Source: Variovorax boronicumulans NBRC 103145
Lineage (GTDB): Bacteria > Pseudomonadota > Gammaproteobacteria > Burkholderiales > Burkholderiaceae_C
Direction of reading: 5' to 3'
DNA length: 64,000 nt
Assembly: GCF_001591345.1 (NCBI RefSeq)
Contig: NZ_BCUS01000002.1
Span: 62,001 to 126,000, forward strand
Part shown: piece by piece, positions 15,967 to 25,353 of the stretch
How the letters are laid out: every line of letters begins with the position of its first letter
Position numbering within the stretch: position 1 is the stretch's first letter
Notes under the pieces: generated by a model
Databases searched by the model: none
Told to the model about the DNA's origin: nothing
What the model saw: only the letters and a program-made list of their open reading frames with translations
Made by a program: the position numbers and the translations under genes

Positions 15967-16800
15967 TCAGGCCCGCGCGCTTTCGCCGAGCCACACCGGC
16001 TCGTTCGAGGTGTCGGGGAAGTCCGCGGTGTCGATCAGCGGCGCCTCGTCGACCTCCGACGCGCGCCGCGCGGCCGGCGCCATGTGCCGCAGTTCGTAGC
16101 CGCGCCCATACACCGAGACCAGCACGAACTCGCCGCCCTTGTGCAGCGACAGCTTGCGACGGATGCTGGCCACGCAGCAGTCCAGCGTGCGGCTCGTGCG
16201 TTCGATGCGCGCATCCACCCACAGCGAGGCCAGCAGCCAGTCGCGCTCCAGCAGCCGGCCGGCGTTGCGAAACAGCAGCAGCGCCAGTTCGAACTCGCGC
16301 GGCTTCAGGCGCACCTCGGTGCCGTGGCACACCACCACGCGGCGCTCGCCCAGGAACTGGTAGTCGCCGAAGCACGCGGCCGTGGCGTGCGGCTGCAGCA
16401 GCGTGCGGTTGCGCCGCAGCGATTCGCGCACGCGCAACTCCACCTCGAACTCGTCGACGGGCAGCACCGCGAAGTCGATGCTCGCGCCCTGCGTCTCGCC
16501 GCCCGCGGCCGACAGCACGTCGACCAGCAGGTCGCGCTGCGAGGCGCGTGCCACCAGAAAAATGGGAATGCGCAGCGCGCGGCACATCGCCGTGAGGATC
16601 GGCCAGGCGCCTTCGTCCTTCAGCACCACCAGCAGCAGGCCGAACTGCAGGCCCTGGGTGATCGCCAGCAGGAAGTCCGTGCTGTCGTCGAAGCACACGG
16701 GATCGCAGCCCATCAGGCGCAGGCGGTTGCCCCAGCCGGCCTGCTGCGCCTCGTCGCAGCCCACCATCGCGATGCGGCGCGCGCCCTGCTGCGCGGCCAT
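15967..16800 (-). CDS. PhoB/OmpR-type winged-helix regulator with degenerate receiver
   Basis: 277 aa from ATG 16800 (GGGGAG upstream; GTG 16803 is an alternative). The C-terminal domain (~135-235) is a clear OmpR/PhoB winged helix: LKPREFELALLLFRNAGRLL, then RTLDCCVASIRRKLSLH and VYGRGYEL. The N-terminal ~115 residues have a receiver-like alternation, but the strand that should end in the phospho-accepting Asp reads FGLLLVVLKDEG, with no Asp in place. It is probably regulated without canonical phosphorylation. No histidine kinase is adjacent. Nearby flgN and flgM suggest a link to motility, but that is unproven. Confidence 0.75.
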   Translation of the reverse strand: MAAQQGARRIAMVGCDEAQQAGWGNRLRLMGCDPVCFDDSTDFLLAITQGLQFGLLLVVLKDEGAWPILTAMCRALRIPIFLVARASQRDLLVDVLSAAGGETQGASIDFAVLPVDEFEVELRVRESLRRNRTLLQPHATAACFGDYQFLGERRVVVCHGTEVRLKPREFELALLLFRNAGRLLERDWLLASLWVDARIERTSRTLDCCVASIRRKLSLHKGGEFVLVSVYGRGYELRHMAPAARRASEVDEAPLIDTADFPDTSNEPVWLGESARA

Positions 16801-16923
16801 CACGCGCGGGCTCCCCGGCGTGCGACCTTCTCGTGGCGGGGCGTTGGCGTGGCAGGAGAGGTCTTCATGTCGGTGGCATCCATGCGAAGGTGGTGAAGGG
16901 CGTCCCGGGGCGATGGCGTGGGC

Positions 16924-17358
16924 TCAGGGGCGGGCGGCGGCCGTGCTGCGCGGCAGCTTCCAGCCGATGCCCGCGTTGAAGCCCCAGTCCCGGCCCGTGC
17001 TGGACACACCCATGCCCCAGGCCATGTCGCCGTCGTCCGAGCTGCGCTTGAAGCCCAGCGCCGCGGCCGAATAGCCCCGGTAGCTGCCGAAGGCCAGGCC
17101 GATCGACTGTTCGCCCGGCCGGTACGTCGGCACGTAGGCGGCCGACATGGCAATGGCCATGGCCGCGCCCGAGTAGGCGATGCGCGCCGTTTCGCCGACG
17201 GCCGCGCGCACCGGGTGCAGCTGGCCCAGGTTGATGGCGTCGTCCGGGCGCACGGCGGGTGCCAGTTCGAAGGCATGGGCGCCGGCGCACGCGAGCCACA
17301 GCATCAGCACCCGCAGGATCGCGGTGCGTCGGGGGGCGAAGCGTGCGGATGCGTTCAC
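16924..17358 (-). CDS. Short exported protein with YadA-type membrane-anchor domain
   Basis: 144 aa from GTG 17358 (ATG 17304 is an alternative that would lose the basic n-region of the signal peptide). A signal peptide is visible (basic start, ILRVLMLWLACAGA, cut after AHA). The mature part matches the C-terminal anchor of trimeric autotransporters: DAINLGQLHPVRAAVGETAR, AMAIAMSAAYVPTYRPGEQS, FGSYRGYSAAALGFKRS, ending in GWKL. No passenger head or stalk is present, so it may be a stand-alone outer-membrane trimer. It starts 10 bp after flgN on the same strand. Confidence 0.65.
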   Translation of the reverse strand: MNASARFAPRRTAILRVLMLWLACAGAHAFELAPAVRPDDAINLGQLHPVRAAVGETARIAYSGAAMAIAMSAAYVPTYRPGEQSIGLAFGSYRGYSAAALGFKRSSDDGDMAWGMGVSSTGRDWGFNAGIGWKLPRSTAAARP

Positions 17359-17368
17359 GGCTGCTGTT

Positions 17369-17824
17369 TCAGCCGGCGGCCAGCCGGGTGCCGGCGCCGG
17401 GTTGCGTCTTGCGCACGCCGTCGGGGCCGTAGAAGGGTTGGGCGCGGGCCTGCAGGAAGTGCAGCGCCTGCTGCGTGAAGTCCAGGTGCGCGTACACCAG
17501 CGTGCCGTTGTGCAGGTTGCGGTTGCGCGCGTCTTCGGCGAGCGCGAGCAGTTCGCTCCAGGCCTGGCGCGTCGGCGCACCGCCCGCTGCAGCGGCGGCA
17601 TCCGCACCCGCGCGGCCGGGCCCGAAGCCCAGCGCCGCCTGCAGCGATTCACGCTGCCGGTCGAGTTCGGCCATGCGGTCCAGCAGCGCGGTCTTGCGGC
17701 CGGCGATGCCGTTCAGTGCGTCGAAGACGCTGTCCGACATGGCCTGCGCCTCTTCGTCCAGCACCGCGAGAAATTCCTCGATGCAGCCCGCTTCCGCGCG
17801 CAGGTGCGCCAGCAAGGTGCTCAT
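17369..17824 (-). CDS. flgN: FlgN, export chaperone for hook-associated proteins
   Basis: 151 aa. An N-terminal helical region (LRAEAGCIEEFLAVLDEEAQ) and central heptad-rich helices fit the FlgN family, which escorts FlgK and FlgL to the export gate. Its start overlaps the flgM stop by four bases (ATGA at 17821-17824), the usual flgMN arrangement. The C-terminus (YGPDGVRKTQPGAGTRL) matches betaproteobacterial FlgN. It should be transcribed from the sigma-28 promoter at 18143-18169. Confidence 0.85.
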   Translation of the reverse strand: MSTLLAHLRAEAGCIEEFLAVLDEEAQAMSDSVFDALNGIAGRKTALLDRMAELDRQRESLQAALGFGPGRAGADAAAAAGGAPTRQAWSELLALAEDARNRNLHNGTLVYAHLDFTQQALHFLQARAQPFYGPDGVRKTQPGAGTRLAAG

Positions 17825-18117
17825 GCCTCGCCCTTCGGTGCGAGCAGCTCGCGCACGCTGGCCAGCAGGCCGTCGGCGATGCGCTCGGGGCGGATCTCGT
17901 AGCGGCCGGCGCGGATGTCCTCGCGGATCGCGGCCACGCGCGCGGCGTCGAAATCGCTGCCCCCCCCGGCGGCGGGCATCGCATGGACGAGCGCGGAAAC
18001 GGGCGCCGCTTCCTTCGGGCGCTGCACGGACTCGGCGGACGTCGACGGAGCCGGTGCGCCCGGCGCGGGCGTGCGGTGCAGGGGCGTGGCCGAAGGGGCG
18101 GTGGGATCGATTTTCAA
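17821..18117 (-). CDS. flgM: FlgM, anti-sigma-28 factor
   Basis: 98 aa. The start is TTG 18117, preceded by GAGGAA at a good distance. The N-terminal half is Pro/Ala-rich and disordered. The C-terminal half (FDAARVAAIREDIRAGRYEI, then ADGLLASVRELL) is the FliA-binding region of FlgM. It holds sigma-28 inactive until it is exported through a completed hook. It has its own sigma-28 promoter just upstream, giving autoregulation. The weak TTG codon may tune its level. Confidence 0.9.
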   Translation of the reverse strand: MKIDPTAPSATPLHRTPAPGAPAPSTSAESVQRPKEAAPVSALVHAMPAAGGGSDFDAARVAAIREDIRAGRYEIRPERIADGLLASVRELLAPKGEA

Positions 18118-18142
18118 GGTGATTCCTCAGGGGCTAACCCGT

Positions 18143-18169
18143 ATATCGGCAGCCGGTGCAAGAACTTTA
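18143..18169 (-). promoter_or_regulatory. Sigma-28 promoter of flgMN
   Basis: On the minus strand: TAAAGTTC, 11-nt spacer, GCCGATAT. This is close to the FliA consensus (TAAAGTTT-N11-GCCGATAA). The -10 element ends 26 bp before the flgM TTG. Confidence 0.85.
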
Positions 18170-18213
18170 GGAAGGGCGTGCATGAAGTGAAGCCTGCGCC
18201 AACGCGGCGGCCG

Positions 18214-18912
18214 CTACTGCACCAGCCGGACCTGTCCTTCCTCGTCGGCCACGCCCCGGATCACCCGGCCGTCCAGCGTCCTGGCCTGCACCACCGCGCC
18301 CACCGCGGCGCCGCTCAGGGCCTTGGCCTCGGTGCTGACGACAAAGCCCGGTCCCTGCGCCACCACCTTCACGGCCTGGCCCTGCTGGATCACGGCGACG
18401 CCGCGCAGCAGCTCCTTGCGGATCGGGGCGCCGGGCGCGACGCGGTTGGCGCTCACCACCCCGACCAGTTCGGCCGCGCTGGTGACCACCGAGCGCGGCA
18501 GCCGCGTGAGGTCGCCGGTGCGCTCGACCACGTCGCCCGCGCCCAGTGCCCGGCCCGCGTCGATGGCGCGCGCGGCCACCAGGTAGCGGCCCTCGACCGC
18601 GACACGCGCCTGCACGAAGCGCGTCCACGGCCGCTCGGCATGGCAACGCACGCCCACCGAGAGGCGGCCCCACGGCGTGACGCCCGGCGGCAGGAACACC
18701 TCGGGGGCTTCGCACGGGGGCAGGGCATCGGTGCCGCGCCCTTCGAGGCTGGCCGTCACCTTGCCCGGCAGGCCGGCGCTCTGCACCTGGAGGTAGGTCT
18801 CGACCGCCTTCGCAGCCGTGTCGCCTGCGATCGCACCGGTCGACACCGCGCACGACAGCCCCATCGCGCAGGCAGTGCGCAGCAGGTGTTGGCGAAGCGG
18901 CGAGAGGGTCAT
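18214..18912 (-). CDS. flgA: FlgA, P-ring assembly chaperone
   Basis: 232 aa. A signal peptide (LLRTACAMGLSCAVSTGAIA) directs it to the periplasm. The C-terminal half is an SAF/FlgA domain: RYLVAARAIDAGRALGAGDV, then GAPIRKELLRGVAVIQQGQ, ending in VRLVQ. It is needed for FlgI polymerisation around the rod. It is divergent from flgB across a 221-bp gap, the common arrangement in enterics and betaproteobacteria. Confidence 0.9.
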   Translation of the reverse strand: MTLSPLRQHLLRTACAMGLSCAVSTGAIAGDTAAKAVETYLQVQSAGLPGKVTASLEGRGTDALPPCEAPEVFLPPGVTPWGRLSVGVRCHAERPWTRFVQARVAVEGRYLVAARAIDAGRALGAGDVVERTGDLTRLPRSVVTSAAELVGVVSANRVAPGAPIRKELLRGVAVIQQGQAVKVVAQGPGFVVSTEAKALSGAAVGAVVQARTLDGRVIRGVADEEGQVRLVQ

Positions 18913-19133
18913 CGAAAGCGAAAGAAGAGGGCCAGAAAAATGAGGTCGCCGGTGCAGGAAAGCCGCAACCGGCGCCCCTGGATTCTTATGAATTCACCCC
19001 GCCGGCGAAGGTGCGAGCAGCAGGCGAAACCCCCCTTTGTTCGGACGATTGCCAACGCGCCGCATGCATAGACTTGCTTTCCATCGGTCGCTGCGCCCCG
19101 TGCACTGGCGACGCCTCAACAGATGGAACAAAG

Positions 19134-19541
19134 ATGATCGACAAGCTGGATGCGGCGTTTCGCTTCCACCGCGAAGCGCTCCATCTCCGGGCCCAGCGCC
19201 AGGAGGTGCTCGCGGCCAACATCGCCCATGCCGACACGCCGAACTACAAGGCGCGCGACTTCGACTTCGGCGCGCGCCTGAGCGAGGCCGTCGAGCGCGG
19301 CCGCGCCGCATCGTCGGTGTCGATGGCCACCACCTCGTCGCGCCACCTCGCGGGCCAGGCGCAGGCCACGGCCGGCGACGACCTGCTGTACCGCGTGCCG
19401 CACCAGTCCAGCCTCGACGGCAACACGGTCGAGATGGACGTCGAACGCGTCGCCTTCGCCGACAACGCGCTGCGCTACGAGTCGAACCTGACCCTCATCA
19501 ACGCCAAGATCAAGTCGCTCCTGTCGGCGGTACAGCCATGA
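19134..19541 (+). CDS. flgB: FlgB, proximal rod protein
   Basis: 135 aa from ATG 19134; the frame is open upstream, but MIDKLDAAF is the family N-terminus. It carries the rod signature [19 protein letters not shown] and a C-terminal coiled helix ([16 protein letters not shown]). It is the first gene of the plus-strand flgBCDEFGHIJ operon, with a 4-bp overlap into flgC. The rod spans the periplasm and joins the MS-ring to the hook. No standard sigma-28 site lies upstream, fitting an early (FlhDC-type) class; I could not define the promoter. Confidence 0.92.
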   Translation: MIDKLDAAFRFHREALHLRAQRQEVLAANIAHADTPNYKARDFDFGARLSEAVERGRAASSVSMATTSSRHLAGQAQATAGDDLLYRVPHQSSLDGNTVEMDVERVAFADNALRYESNLTLINAKIKSLLSAVQP

Positions 19542-19933
19542 ACATCTTCGACGTGGCGGGCTCCGCCATGACCGCGCAATCGCAGCGCATGAACGTGACC
19601 GCGAGCAACCTCGCCAATGCCGAGAGCGTGGCCGGCCCCGACGGCCAGCCCTACCGCGCCAAGCAGGTGGTGTTCGAGGTGGCGGCTTCGGGTCGCCGCG
19701 ACATCGGCGGCGTCAAGGTGGCGGGTGTCATCGAAGACCCGTCGCCCGCCAAGCTGGTGTTCGACCCCAAGAGCCCGCACGCCAACGCCGAGGGCTACGT
19801 GGCGATGCCCAACGTCAACGTGGTCGAGGAGATGACAAACATGATCTCGGCCTCGCGCAGCTACCAGGCCAACGTCGAGGTGCTCAACACGGCCAAGACG
19901 CTGATGGTCAAGACGCTGACCATCGGCCAGTAA
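19538..19933 (+). CDS. flgC: FlgC, proximal rod protein
   Basis: 131 aa, ATG overlapping the flgB stop. It has the N-terminal rod/hook helix with [20 protein letters not shown] and the C-terminal signature [20 protein letters not shown], where the VEEM..MI..SRSYQAN motif is shared by axial proteins. It is assembled beyond FlgB in the rod. Confidence 0.93.
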   Translation: MNIFDVAGSAMTAQSQRMNVTASNLANAESVAGPDGQPYRAKQVVFEVAASGRRDIGGVKVAGVIEDPSPAKLVFDPKSPHANAEGYVAMPNVNVVEEMTNMISASRSYQANVEVLNTAKTLMVKTLTIGQ

Positions 19934-19977
19934 CCCACGCACGCCCACGCGCCTCCCGCAGGAAGAACCCCGATCCC

Positions 19978-20664
19978 ATGGCCCTTTCCGACACCTCGTC
20001 CATCAGCGGGCTGAACGCGCCCACGGCGGCGAACAGCAACAACAACGTGTCCAGCGCCGACAGCGAGCAGCGCTTTCTCAAGCTGCTCGTCACGCAGCTG
20101 AACAACCAGGACCCGCTCAACCCGATGCAGAACGCCGAGCTCACCTCGCAGCTCGCGCAGATGAGCACCGTGAGCGGCATCGAGAAGCTCAACGCCACGC
20201 TCTCGGGCCTCGTCAACCAGACCGGTGCCAACCAGCTGCTGCAGGCCACCTCGCTCATCGGCTACAACGTGCTGTCGCCCGGCGACGTGCTCACCACCAA
20301 GAAGCCCGAGGACGGCAAGGACCCCGCCACGCAGGCCTTCGCCGTGCAGCTGCCGGGCACCGCCGCCGACGTCGAGATCAAGATTGTCGACAGCACCGGC
20401 AAGGTGATCCGCACGCTCGACGCGGGCGCCATGAAGGAAGGCGTCAACGCCGTCACCTGGGACGGCAAGGACGACCTGGGCGTGGTCGTGCCGCCGGGCG
20501 CCTACCGCTTCACGGTCGATGCCAGCAACAACGGCACGACGGTGAAGGCCACCGCGCTCACCTTCTCGCAGGTGGCCGCCGTGAAGCAGGGCGCCGGCGG
20601 CGTCACGCTGGAGCTGGCCTCGGGCGCCAGCATCGGGCTGGGCGACGTGCGCCTGTTCCTCTGA
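19978..20664 (+). CDS. flgD: FlgD, hook-cap scaffold
   Basis: 228 aa. The N-terminal FlgD signature is FLKLLVTQLNNQDPLNPMQN, with AELTSQLAQMSTVSGIEKLN after it. The C-terminal part (~90-225) holds the FlgD Tudor/Ig-like region, including the turn ITWDGKDDLG-like segment VTWDGKDDLGVVVPPGAYRF. It caps the growing hook and is lost when the hook is complete. Confidence 0.93.
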   Translation: MALSDTSSISGLNAPTAANSNNNVSSADSEQRFLKLLVTQLNNQDPLNPMQNAELTSQLAQMSTVSGIEKLNATLSGLVNQTGANQLLQATSLIGYNVLSPGDVLTTKKPEDGKDPATQAFAVQLPGTAADVEIKIVDSTGKVIRTLDAGAMKEGVNAVTWDGKDDLGVVVPPGAYRFTVDASNNGTTVKATALTFSQVAAVKQGAGGVTLELASGASIGLGDVRLFL

Positions 20665-20746
20665 GCTTTCGTCTTCGTCTTCGGCGTGGCCCGTGCGGGC
20701 CGCGCCCTTCGCACTCTTCTTCCTCGCACCGAACAAGGACCCCCTC

Positions 20747-21961
20747 ATGAGTTTCTCCCAAGGCATCAGCGGACTCGGCGTGGCCGCGGCCAACCTCGAC
20801 GTCATCGGCAACAACATCGCCAACTCGGGCACGGTGGGCTACAAGTCGGCCGCCGCCACCTTCCAGGACGTGTACGCCGGCTCGCGCGTGGGCCTGGGCG
20901 CCTCGGTGTCGGGCGTGACGCAGAACTTCACGCAGGGCGTGACGCAGTCGAGCACGCGCCCGCTGGACGTGGCCATCCTCAACGGCGACGGCTTCTTTCG
21001 CCTGGCCAGCCCCAGCGGCGAGGTCTTCTACTCGCGCAACGGCCAGTTCACGCGCGACAAGGACGGCTACATCGTCAACGCGCAGGGCCTGCAGCTCACC
21101 GGCTACGGCGCCAACGCCAGCGGTGGCATCAGCGGCGGCACGCCGGGGCCGATCCAGGTGCAGGGCGGCATGATGCCGCCCAAGCCCACGGCCAACATCG
21201 ACGCGCAGTTCAACCTCGACGCGCGCAGCACGGTGCCCACCAAGACGCCGTTCAACCCCACCGACGCGGCCACCTACAACTACCCGAACGCCATCGGGCC
21301 CATCTACGACTCGCTGGGCAACCCGCATGACGTGGCCGTGTACTTCGTGAAGACCGCGGCCAACACCTGGAAGGTGTACGGCACCTCTGACGGCGCGCCG
21401 CTGAACGGCGGCGCCGCGCTGTCCAACGTCACGTTCGACGCCAAGGGCGTCATGACCGCGCCGGCTTCGGGCGCGTTCAACATCGGGCCGCTCACCTTCA
21501 CCAACGGCGCCTCGCCGCTCACCGCCTCGGTCGACCTCACGGGCACCACGCAGTTCGGCAGCGCCAACGGCATGAGCAAGCTGGGCCAGGACGGCTACAA
21601 GTCGGGCGAACTCACCGCGTTCTCGATCAACCCCGACGGCACCATCACCGGCAAGTTCTCCAACGAGCAGACGCGCCTGCTGGGCCAGGTCGTGCTGTCG
21701 TCGTTCGCCAACCCGAACGGCCTGGAGCCCAAGGGCAACAACGTGTGGGCCGAGACGCAGGCCTCGGGCAACGCGCTCACCGGCACGCCGGGCGAAGGCA
21801 CCAAGGCCGGCTCGCTGGCCTCGGGCGCGCTGGAGTCGTCCAACGTCGACCTGACCTCCGAGCTGGTGAACCTCATCGTCGCGCAGCGCAACTACCAGGC
21901 CAACGCGCAGACCGTGAAGACGCAGGACCAGGTCATGCAGACGCTCATGAACATCCGCTGA
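20747..21961 (+). CDS. flgE: FlgE, hook protein
   Basis: 404 aa from ATG 20747. N-terminal D0 helix: MSFSQGISGLGVAAANLDVI, then GNNIANSGTVGYKSA. C-terminal axial motif: SSNVDLTSELVNLIVAQRNY, then QANAQTVKTQDQVMQTLMNI. The middle is a variable Gly/Thr/Asn-rich domain. The length is typical for betaproteobacteria. It polymerises into the universal joint. Confidence 0.95.
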   Translation: MSFSQGISGLGVAAANLDVIGNNIANSGTVGYKSAAATFQDVYAGSRVGLGASVSGVTQNFTQGVTQSSTRPLDVAILNGDGFFRLASPSGEVFYSRNGQFTRDKDGYIVNAQGLQLTGYGANASGGISGGTPGPIQVQGGMMPPKPTANIDAQFNLDARSTVPTKTPFNPTDAATYNYPNAIGPIYDSLGNPHDVAVYFVKTAANTWKVYGTSDGAPLNGGAALSNVTFDAKGVMTAPASGAFNIGPLTFTNGASPLTASVDLTGTTQFGSANGMSKLGQDGYKSGELTAFSINPDGTITGKFSNEQTRLLGQVVLSSFANPNGLEPKGNNVWAETQASGNALTGTPGEGTKAGSLASGALESSNVDLTSELVNLIVAQRNYQANAQTVKTQDQVMQTLMNIR

Positions 21962-21974
21962 GCAGGAGCACTTC

Positions 21975-22721
21975 GTGGATCGAATGCTGTATGTCGCCAT
22001 GAGCGGCGCCAAGCAGGCCATGGAGCAGCAGGCCGTGGTCGCCAACAACATGGCGAACGTCTCGACGCCGGGTTTCCGCGCGCAGATCGCGACCTTCCGC
22101 GCCGTGCCCGTGGTCGGCGAAGAAGCGCCCACGCGCGCCTTCGTCGCCGCGACCACGCCCGGCGCCGACTTCACCCACGGCCCGCTCACGCAGACCGGCC
22201 GCGCGCTCGACGTGGCCGTGGGCGGCCAGGGCTGGCTGGTGGTGCAGGCGGCCGACGGCGGCGAGGCCTACACGCGCGTCGGCAACCTGCAGATCGGCGC
22301 CGACGGCCAGCTCACGACGATGGGCGGGCGCCCCGTGGTGGGCGACAACGGCGCGCTCACCGTGCCGCCGGGTTCGGCCGTGAGCATTGCGTCCAACGGC
22401 CTCGTGGGTTCGCGCGACGCGGCTTCGACCACGCTCACCGGCATCGCCGAGGTGGGCCGGCTCAAGCTGGTCAATCCGCCGACGACCGACCTCGTGCGCG
22501 GCGACGACGGCCTGTTCCGCATGCGCGCCGACCTGCCGCCGGCCGAGGCCGACGAGGCCGTCACGCTCATCTCCGGCGCCATCGAGGGCAGCAACGTGCA
22601 GCCGGTCGATGCCATGGTGGCCATGATCGCCAACGCCCGCAGCTTCGAGATGCAGATGAAGTCGCTGCAGACCGCCGACATCAACGCGCAGACCGCCAAC
22701 AAGCTGCTGGCCTACGGCTGA
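21975..22721 (+). CDS. flgF: FlgF, rod protein
   Basis: 248 aa with a GTG start and AGGAGCA upstream. N-terminus [38 protein letters not shown]-terminal axial signature [20 protein letters not shown]. Proximal-rod component, in operon between flgE and flgG. Confidence 0.93.
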   Translation: MDRMLYVAMSGAKQAMEQQAVVANNMANVSTPGFRAQIATFRAVPVVGEEAPTRAFVAATTPGADFTHGPLTQTGRALDVAVGGQGWLVVQAADGGEAYTRVGNLQIGADGQLTTMGGRPVVGDNGALTVPPGSAVSIASNGLVGSRDAASTTLTGIAEVGRLKLVNPPTTDLVRGDDGLFRMRADLPPAEADEAVTLISGAIEGSNVQPVDAMVAMIANARSFEMQMKSLQTADINAQTANKLLAYG

Positions 22722-22744
22722 CCCTCTTCCAGGAACTCCTTTCA

Positions 22745-23527
22745 ATGATCCGCTCCCTCTACATCGCCAAGACCGGCCTGGACGCGCAGCAGACGCAGCT
22801 CGACGTGGTCTCCAACAACCTGGCCAACGTCGGCACCACCGGCTTCAAGCGCAGCCGCGCCGTGTTCGAAGACCTGGTCTACCAGAACCTGCGCCAGGTC
22901 GGCGGCCAGAGCTCCGACCAGACGCGCCTGCCTTCGGGCCTGCAGGTCGGCACCGGCGTGCACGTGGTCGCCACCGAGCGCATCCACTCGCAGGGCAACC
23001 TCACCAAGACCGACAAGCCGACCGACGTGGCCATCAGCGGCAGCGGCTTCTTCCAGGTGCTGATGCCCGACGGCACCACCTCGTACACGCGCGACGGTTC
23101 GTTCCAGACCGACCGCGACGGCCAGCTGGTCACGGCCAGCGGCTTCCCGGTGCAGCCGGCCATCACCATCCCGGCCAACGCCACCAGCATCACCGTGGGC
23201 CGCGACGGCATCGTGTCGGTGGTGCAGGCGGGCGGTACCAACACCGTGCAGGTCGGCCAGCTGCAGCTCGCGACCTTCGTCAACCCGACCGGCTTGCAGA
23301 GCCAGGGCGAGAACCTGTACGCCGAGACCGACGCCTCGGGCGCACCCAACCAGGTGAACCCCGGCGTGGACGGCGCGGGCACGCTGAGCCAGGGCTATGT
23401 GGAGGCCTCCAACGTCAACGTGGTGGAAGAGCTGGTCAACATGATCGCCACCCAGCGTTCGTACGAGATCAACAGCAAGGCGGTCCAGACCTCGGACCAG
23501 ATGCTGCAGCGCCTGGCCCAGTTGTGA
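22745..23527 (+). CDS. flgG: FlgG, distal rod protein
   Basis: 260 aa, the usual length. N-terminus [40 protein letters not shown]-terminal signature [36 protein letters not shown]. It builds the distal rod that passes through the P- and L-rings. Its stop overlaps the flgH start. Confidence 0.96.
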   Translation: MIRSLYIAKTGLDAQQTQLDVVSNNLANVGTTGFKRSRAVFEDLVYQNLRQVGGQSSDQTRLPSGLQVGTGVHVVATERIHSQGNLTKTDKPTDVAISGSGFFQVLMPDGTTSYTRDGSFQTDRDGQLVTASGFPVQPAITIPANATSITVGRDGIVSVVQAGGTNTVQVGQLQLATFVNPTGLQSQGENLYAETDASGAPNQVNPGVDGAGTLSQGYVEASNVNVVEELVNMIATQRSYEINSKAVQTSDQMLQRLAQL

Positions 23528-24222
23528 TGCGTGCGGGGGTGCGTCTTCTTCGCCGGGCGGCGGCGCTGCTGCTCGTGGCCGCGCTGGCCGCCGGCTGCGC
23601 GCAGGTGCCGCGCGAGCCGCTGGTGCACCAGCCGATGACGGCGCGTGCCGACCAGTACGCGGCGGTGCAGGCGCGGCGTGCCCCGGGCGCGATCTTCCAG
23701 GACGGCCCCGGCGCCAACGCGCTGTTCGAGGACCGCCGTCCGCGCAACGTCGGCGACATCCTCACCATCCTCATCAGCGAGAAGGTCAACGCGACCAAGA
23801 ACTCGGGCGCCAACGCCAGCCGCACGGGCAACACGACCAGCGTGTTCGCGGCCATTCCCAAGCTCATCGGCGGTTTGCTCGACGGGCAGGAGACCAAGCT
23901 GTCGGGCACCAACACGCTCAACGCCAAGGGCGGCGCCAACGCCAACAACACCTTCAACGGCGTGATCACCGTCACCGTGACCGACGTCATGGCCAACGGC
24001 AACCTGCTGGTGAGCGGCGAGAAGCAGATGGGCATCAACCAGGGCACCGAGTACATCCGCTTCTCGGGCGTGGTGAACCCGCGCACCGTGTCGGGCAACA
24101 ACACCGTGCCCTCGACGCTGGTGGCCGATGCGCGCATCGAGTACTCGGCCAAGGGCTACATCGACGAGGCCCAGCACATGGGCTGGATGCAAAGAATTTT
24201 CCTGAACGTGATGCCTTTCTGA
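23527..24222 (+). CDS. flgH: FlgH, L-ring lipoprotein
   Basis: 231 aa from ATG 23527 (overlapping the flgG stop; GTG 23524 is possible). A lipoprotein signal ends at the lipobox LAAGC, with Cys24 the acylated residue. The mature chain carries the L-ring signatures [20 protein letters not shown], then GMISPRTV-like [20 protein letters not shown] and the end [15 protein letters not shown]. It forms the outer-membrane bushing. Confidence 0.94.
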   Translation: MRAGVRLLRRAAALLLVAALAAGCAQVPREPLVHQPMTARADQYAAVQARRAPGAIFQDGPGANALFEDRRPRNVGDILTILISEKVNATKNSGANASRTGNTTSVFAAIPKLIGGLLDGQETKLSGTNTLNAKGGANANNTFNGVITVTVTDVMANGNLLVSGEKQMGINQGTEYIRFSGVVNPRTVSGNNTVPSTLVADARIEYSAKGYIDEAQHMGWMQRIFLNVMPF

Positions 24223-25343
24223 TGACGCACCTCCAGGCTTCACCCTCTTCGAATCGCTGGCGCATCGCGGCGCTGTGCGCGCTCCTGTTCATCGCGCCCG
24301 CACACGCGGAACGCCTGAAGGAACTCGCCAGCATCCAGGGCGTGCGCGACAACCCGCTCATCGGCTACGGCCTCATGGTCGGCCTGGACGGCACGGGCGA
24401 CCAGACGATGCAGACGCCGTTCACCACGCAGAGCCTGAACAACATGCTGCAGCAGCTGGGCATCACGATCCCGCAGGGCGTGAACATGCAGCTGAAGAAC
24501 GTGGCGGCCGTCATGGTGACGGCCACGCTGCCGTCGTTCGCGCGGCCGGGGCAGAACATCGACGTCACCGTGTCGTCCATGGGCAATGCCAAGAGCCTGC
24601 GCGGCGGCACGCTGCTGATGACGCCGCTCAAGGGCGTGGACGGCGCGACCTACGCGGTGGCGCAGGGCAACATGGTGGTGGGCGGCGCGGGTGCGTCGGC
24701 CAACGGCAGCAAGGTGCAGGTCAACCAGCTGAGCTCGGGGCGCATTCCCGCCGGCGCGCTGGTGGAGCGCACGGTCGAGGCGCCGGTGGGTGCGGAAGGC
24801 TCGTTCACCATCGAGCTGAACCGCTCCGACTTCGGCACCGCGCAGCGCGCCACGGACGCCATCAACCGCCAGTTCGGCGCCGGCACCGCCGAGGCGATGG
24901 ACGCGCGCGTGATCCGCGTGCAGGCGCCCGAGCCGCAGCGGCGCGTGGGCTTCCTCGCGCAGCTGCAGGAGCTCGAGGTCACGCCCACACAGGCGGGCGC
25001 GCGGGTGGTGGTCAATGCGCGCACGGGCTCGGTCGTGATGAACCAGGCGGTGCGCGTGAAAGACTGCGCCATCGCGCACGGCAACCTGTCGGTGGTGATC
25101 AACACCGAGCCGGTGATCAGCCAGCCGGGCGCGTTCTCGGGCGGCAGCACGGTGGTGGCGCAGACCTCGCAGATTTCCGTCAACCAGGGCGGTGGCGCGA
25201 TCCAGATGGTGCGTGGCGGCGCCTCGCTGGCCGATGTGGTGAAGGGGCTGAACAGCCTGGGCGCCAATCCGCAGGACCTGGTGTCGATCCTGCAGGCCAT
25301 GAAGTCGGCCGGCGCCCTGAGCGCCGAGCTCGAGATCATCTGA
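24222..25343 (+). CDS. flgI: FlgI, P-ring protein
   Basis: 373 aa. Signal peptide cut after PAHA. Mature start [33 protein letters not shown] is the family signature; the end [20 protein letters not shown] is also typical. It forms the periplasmic P-ring with FlgA's help. The start overlaps the flgH stop. Confidence 0.96.
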   Translation: MTHLQASPSSNRWRIAALCALLFIAPAHAERLKELASIQGVRDNPLIGYGLMVGLDGTGDQTMQTPFTTQSLNNMLQQLGITIPQGVNMQLKNVAAVMVTATLPSFARPGQNIDVTVSSMGNAKSLRGGTLLMTPLKGVDGATYAVAQGNMVVGGAGASANGSKVQVNQLSSGRIPAGALVERTVEAPVGAEGSFTIELNRSDFGTAQRATDAINRQFGAGTAEAMDARVIRVQAPEPQRRVGFLAQLQELEVTPTQAGARVVVNARTGSVVMNQAVRVKDCAIAHGNLSVVINTEPVISQPGAFSGGSTVVAQTSQISVNQGGGAIQMVRGGASLADVVKGLNSLGANPQDLVSILQAMKSAGALSAELEII

Positions 25344-25353
25344 GGCCGACGGC

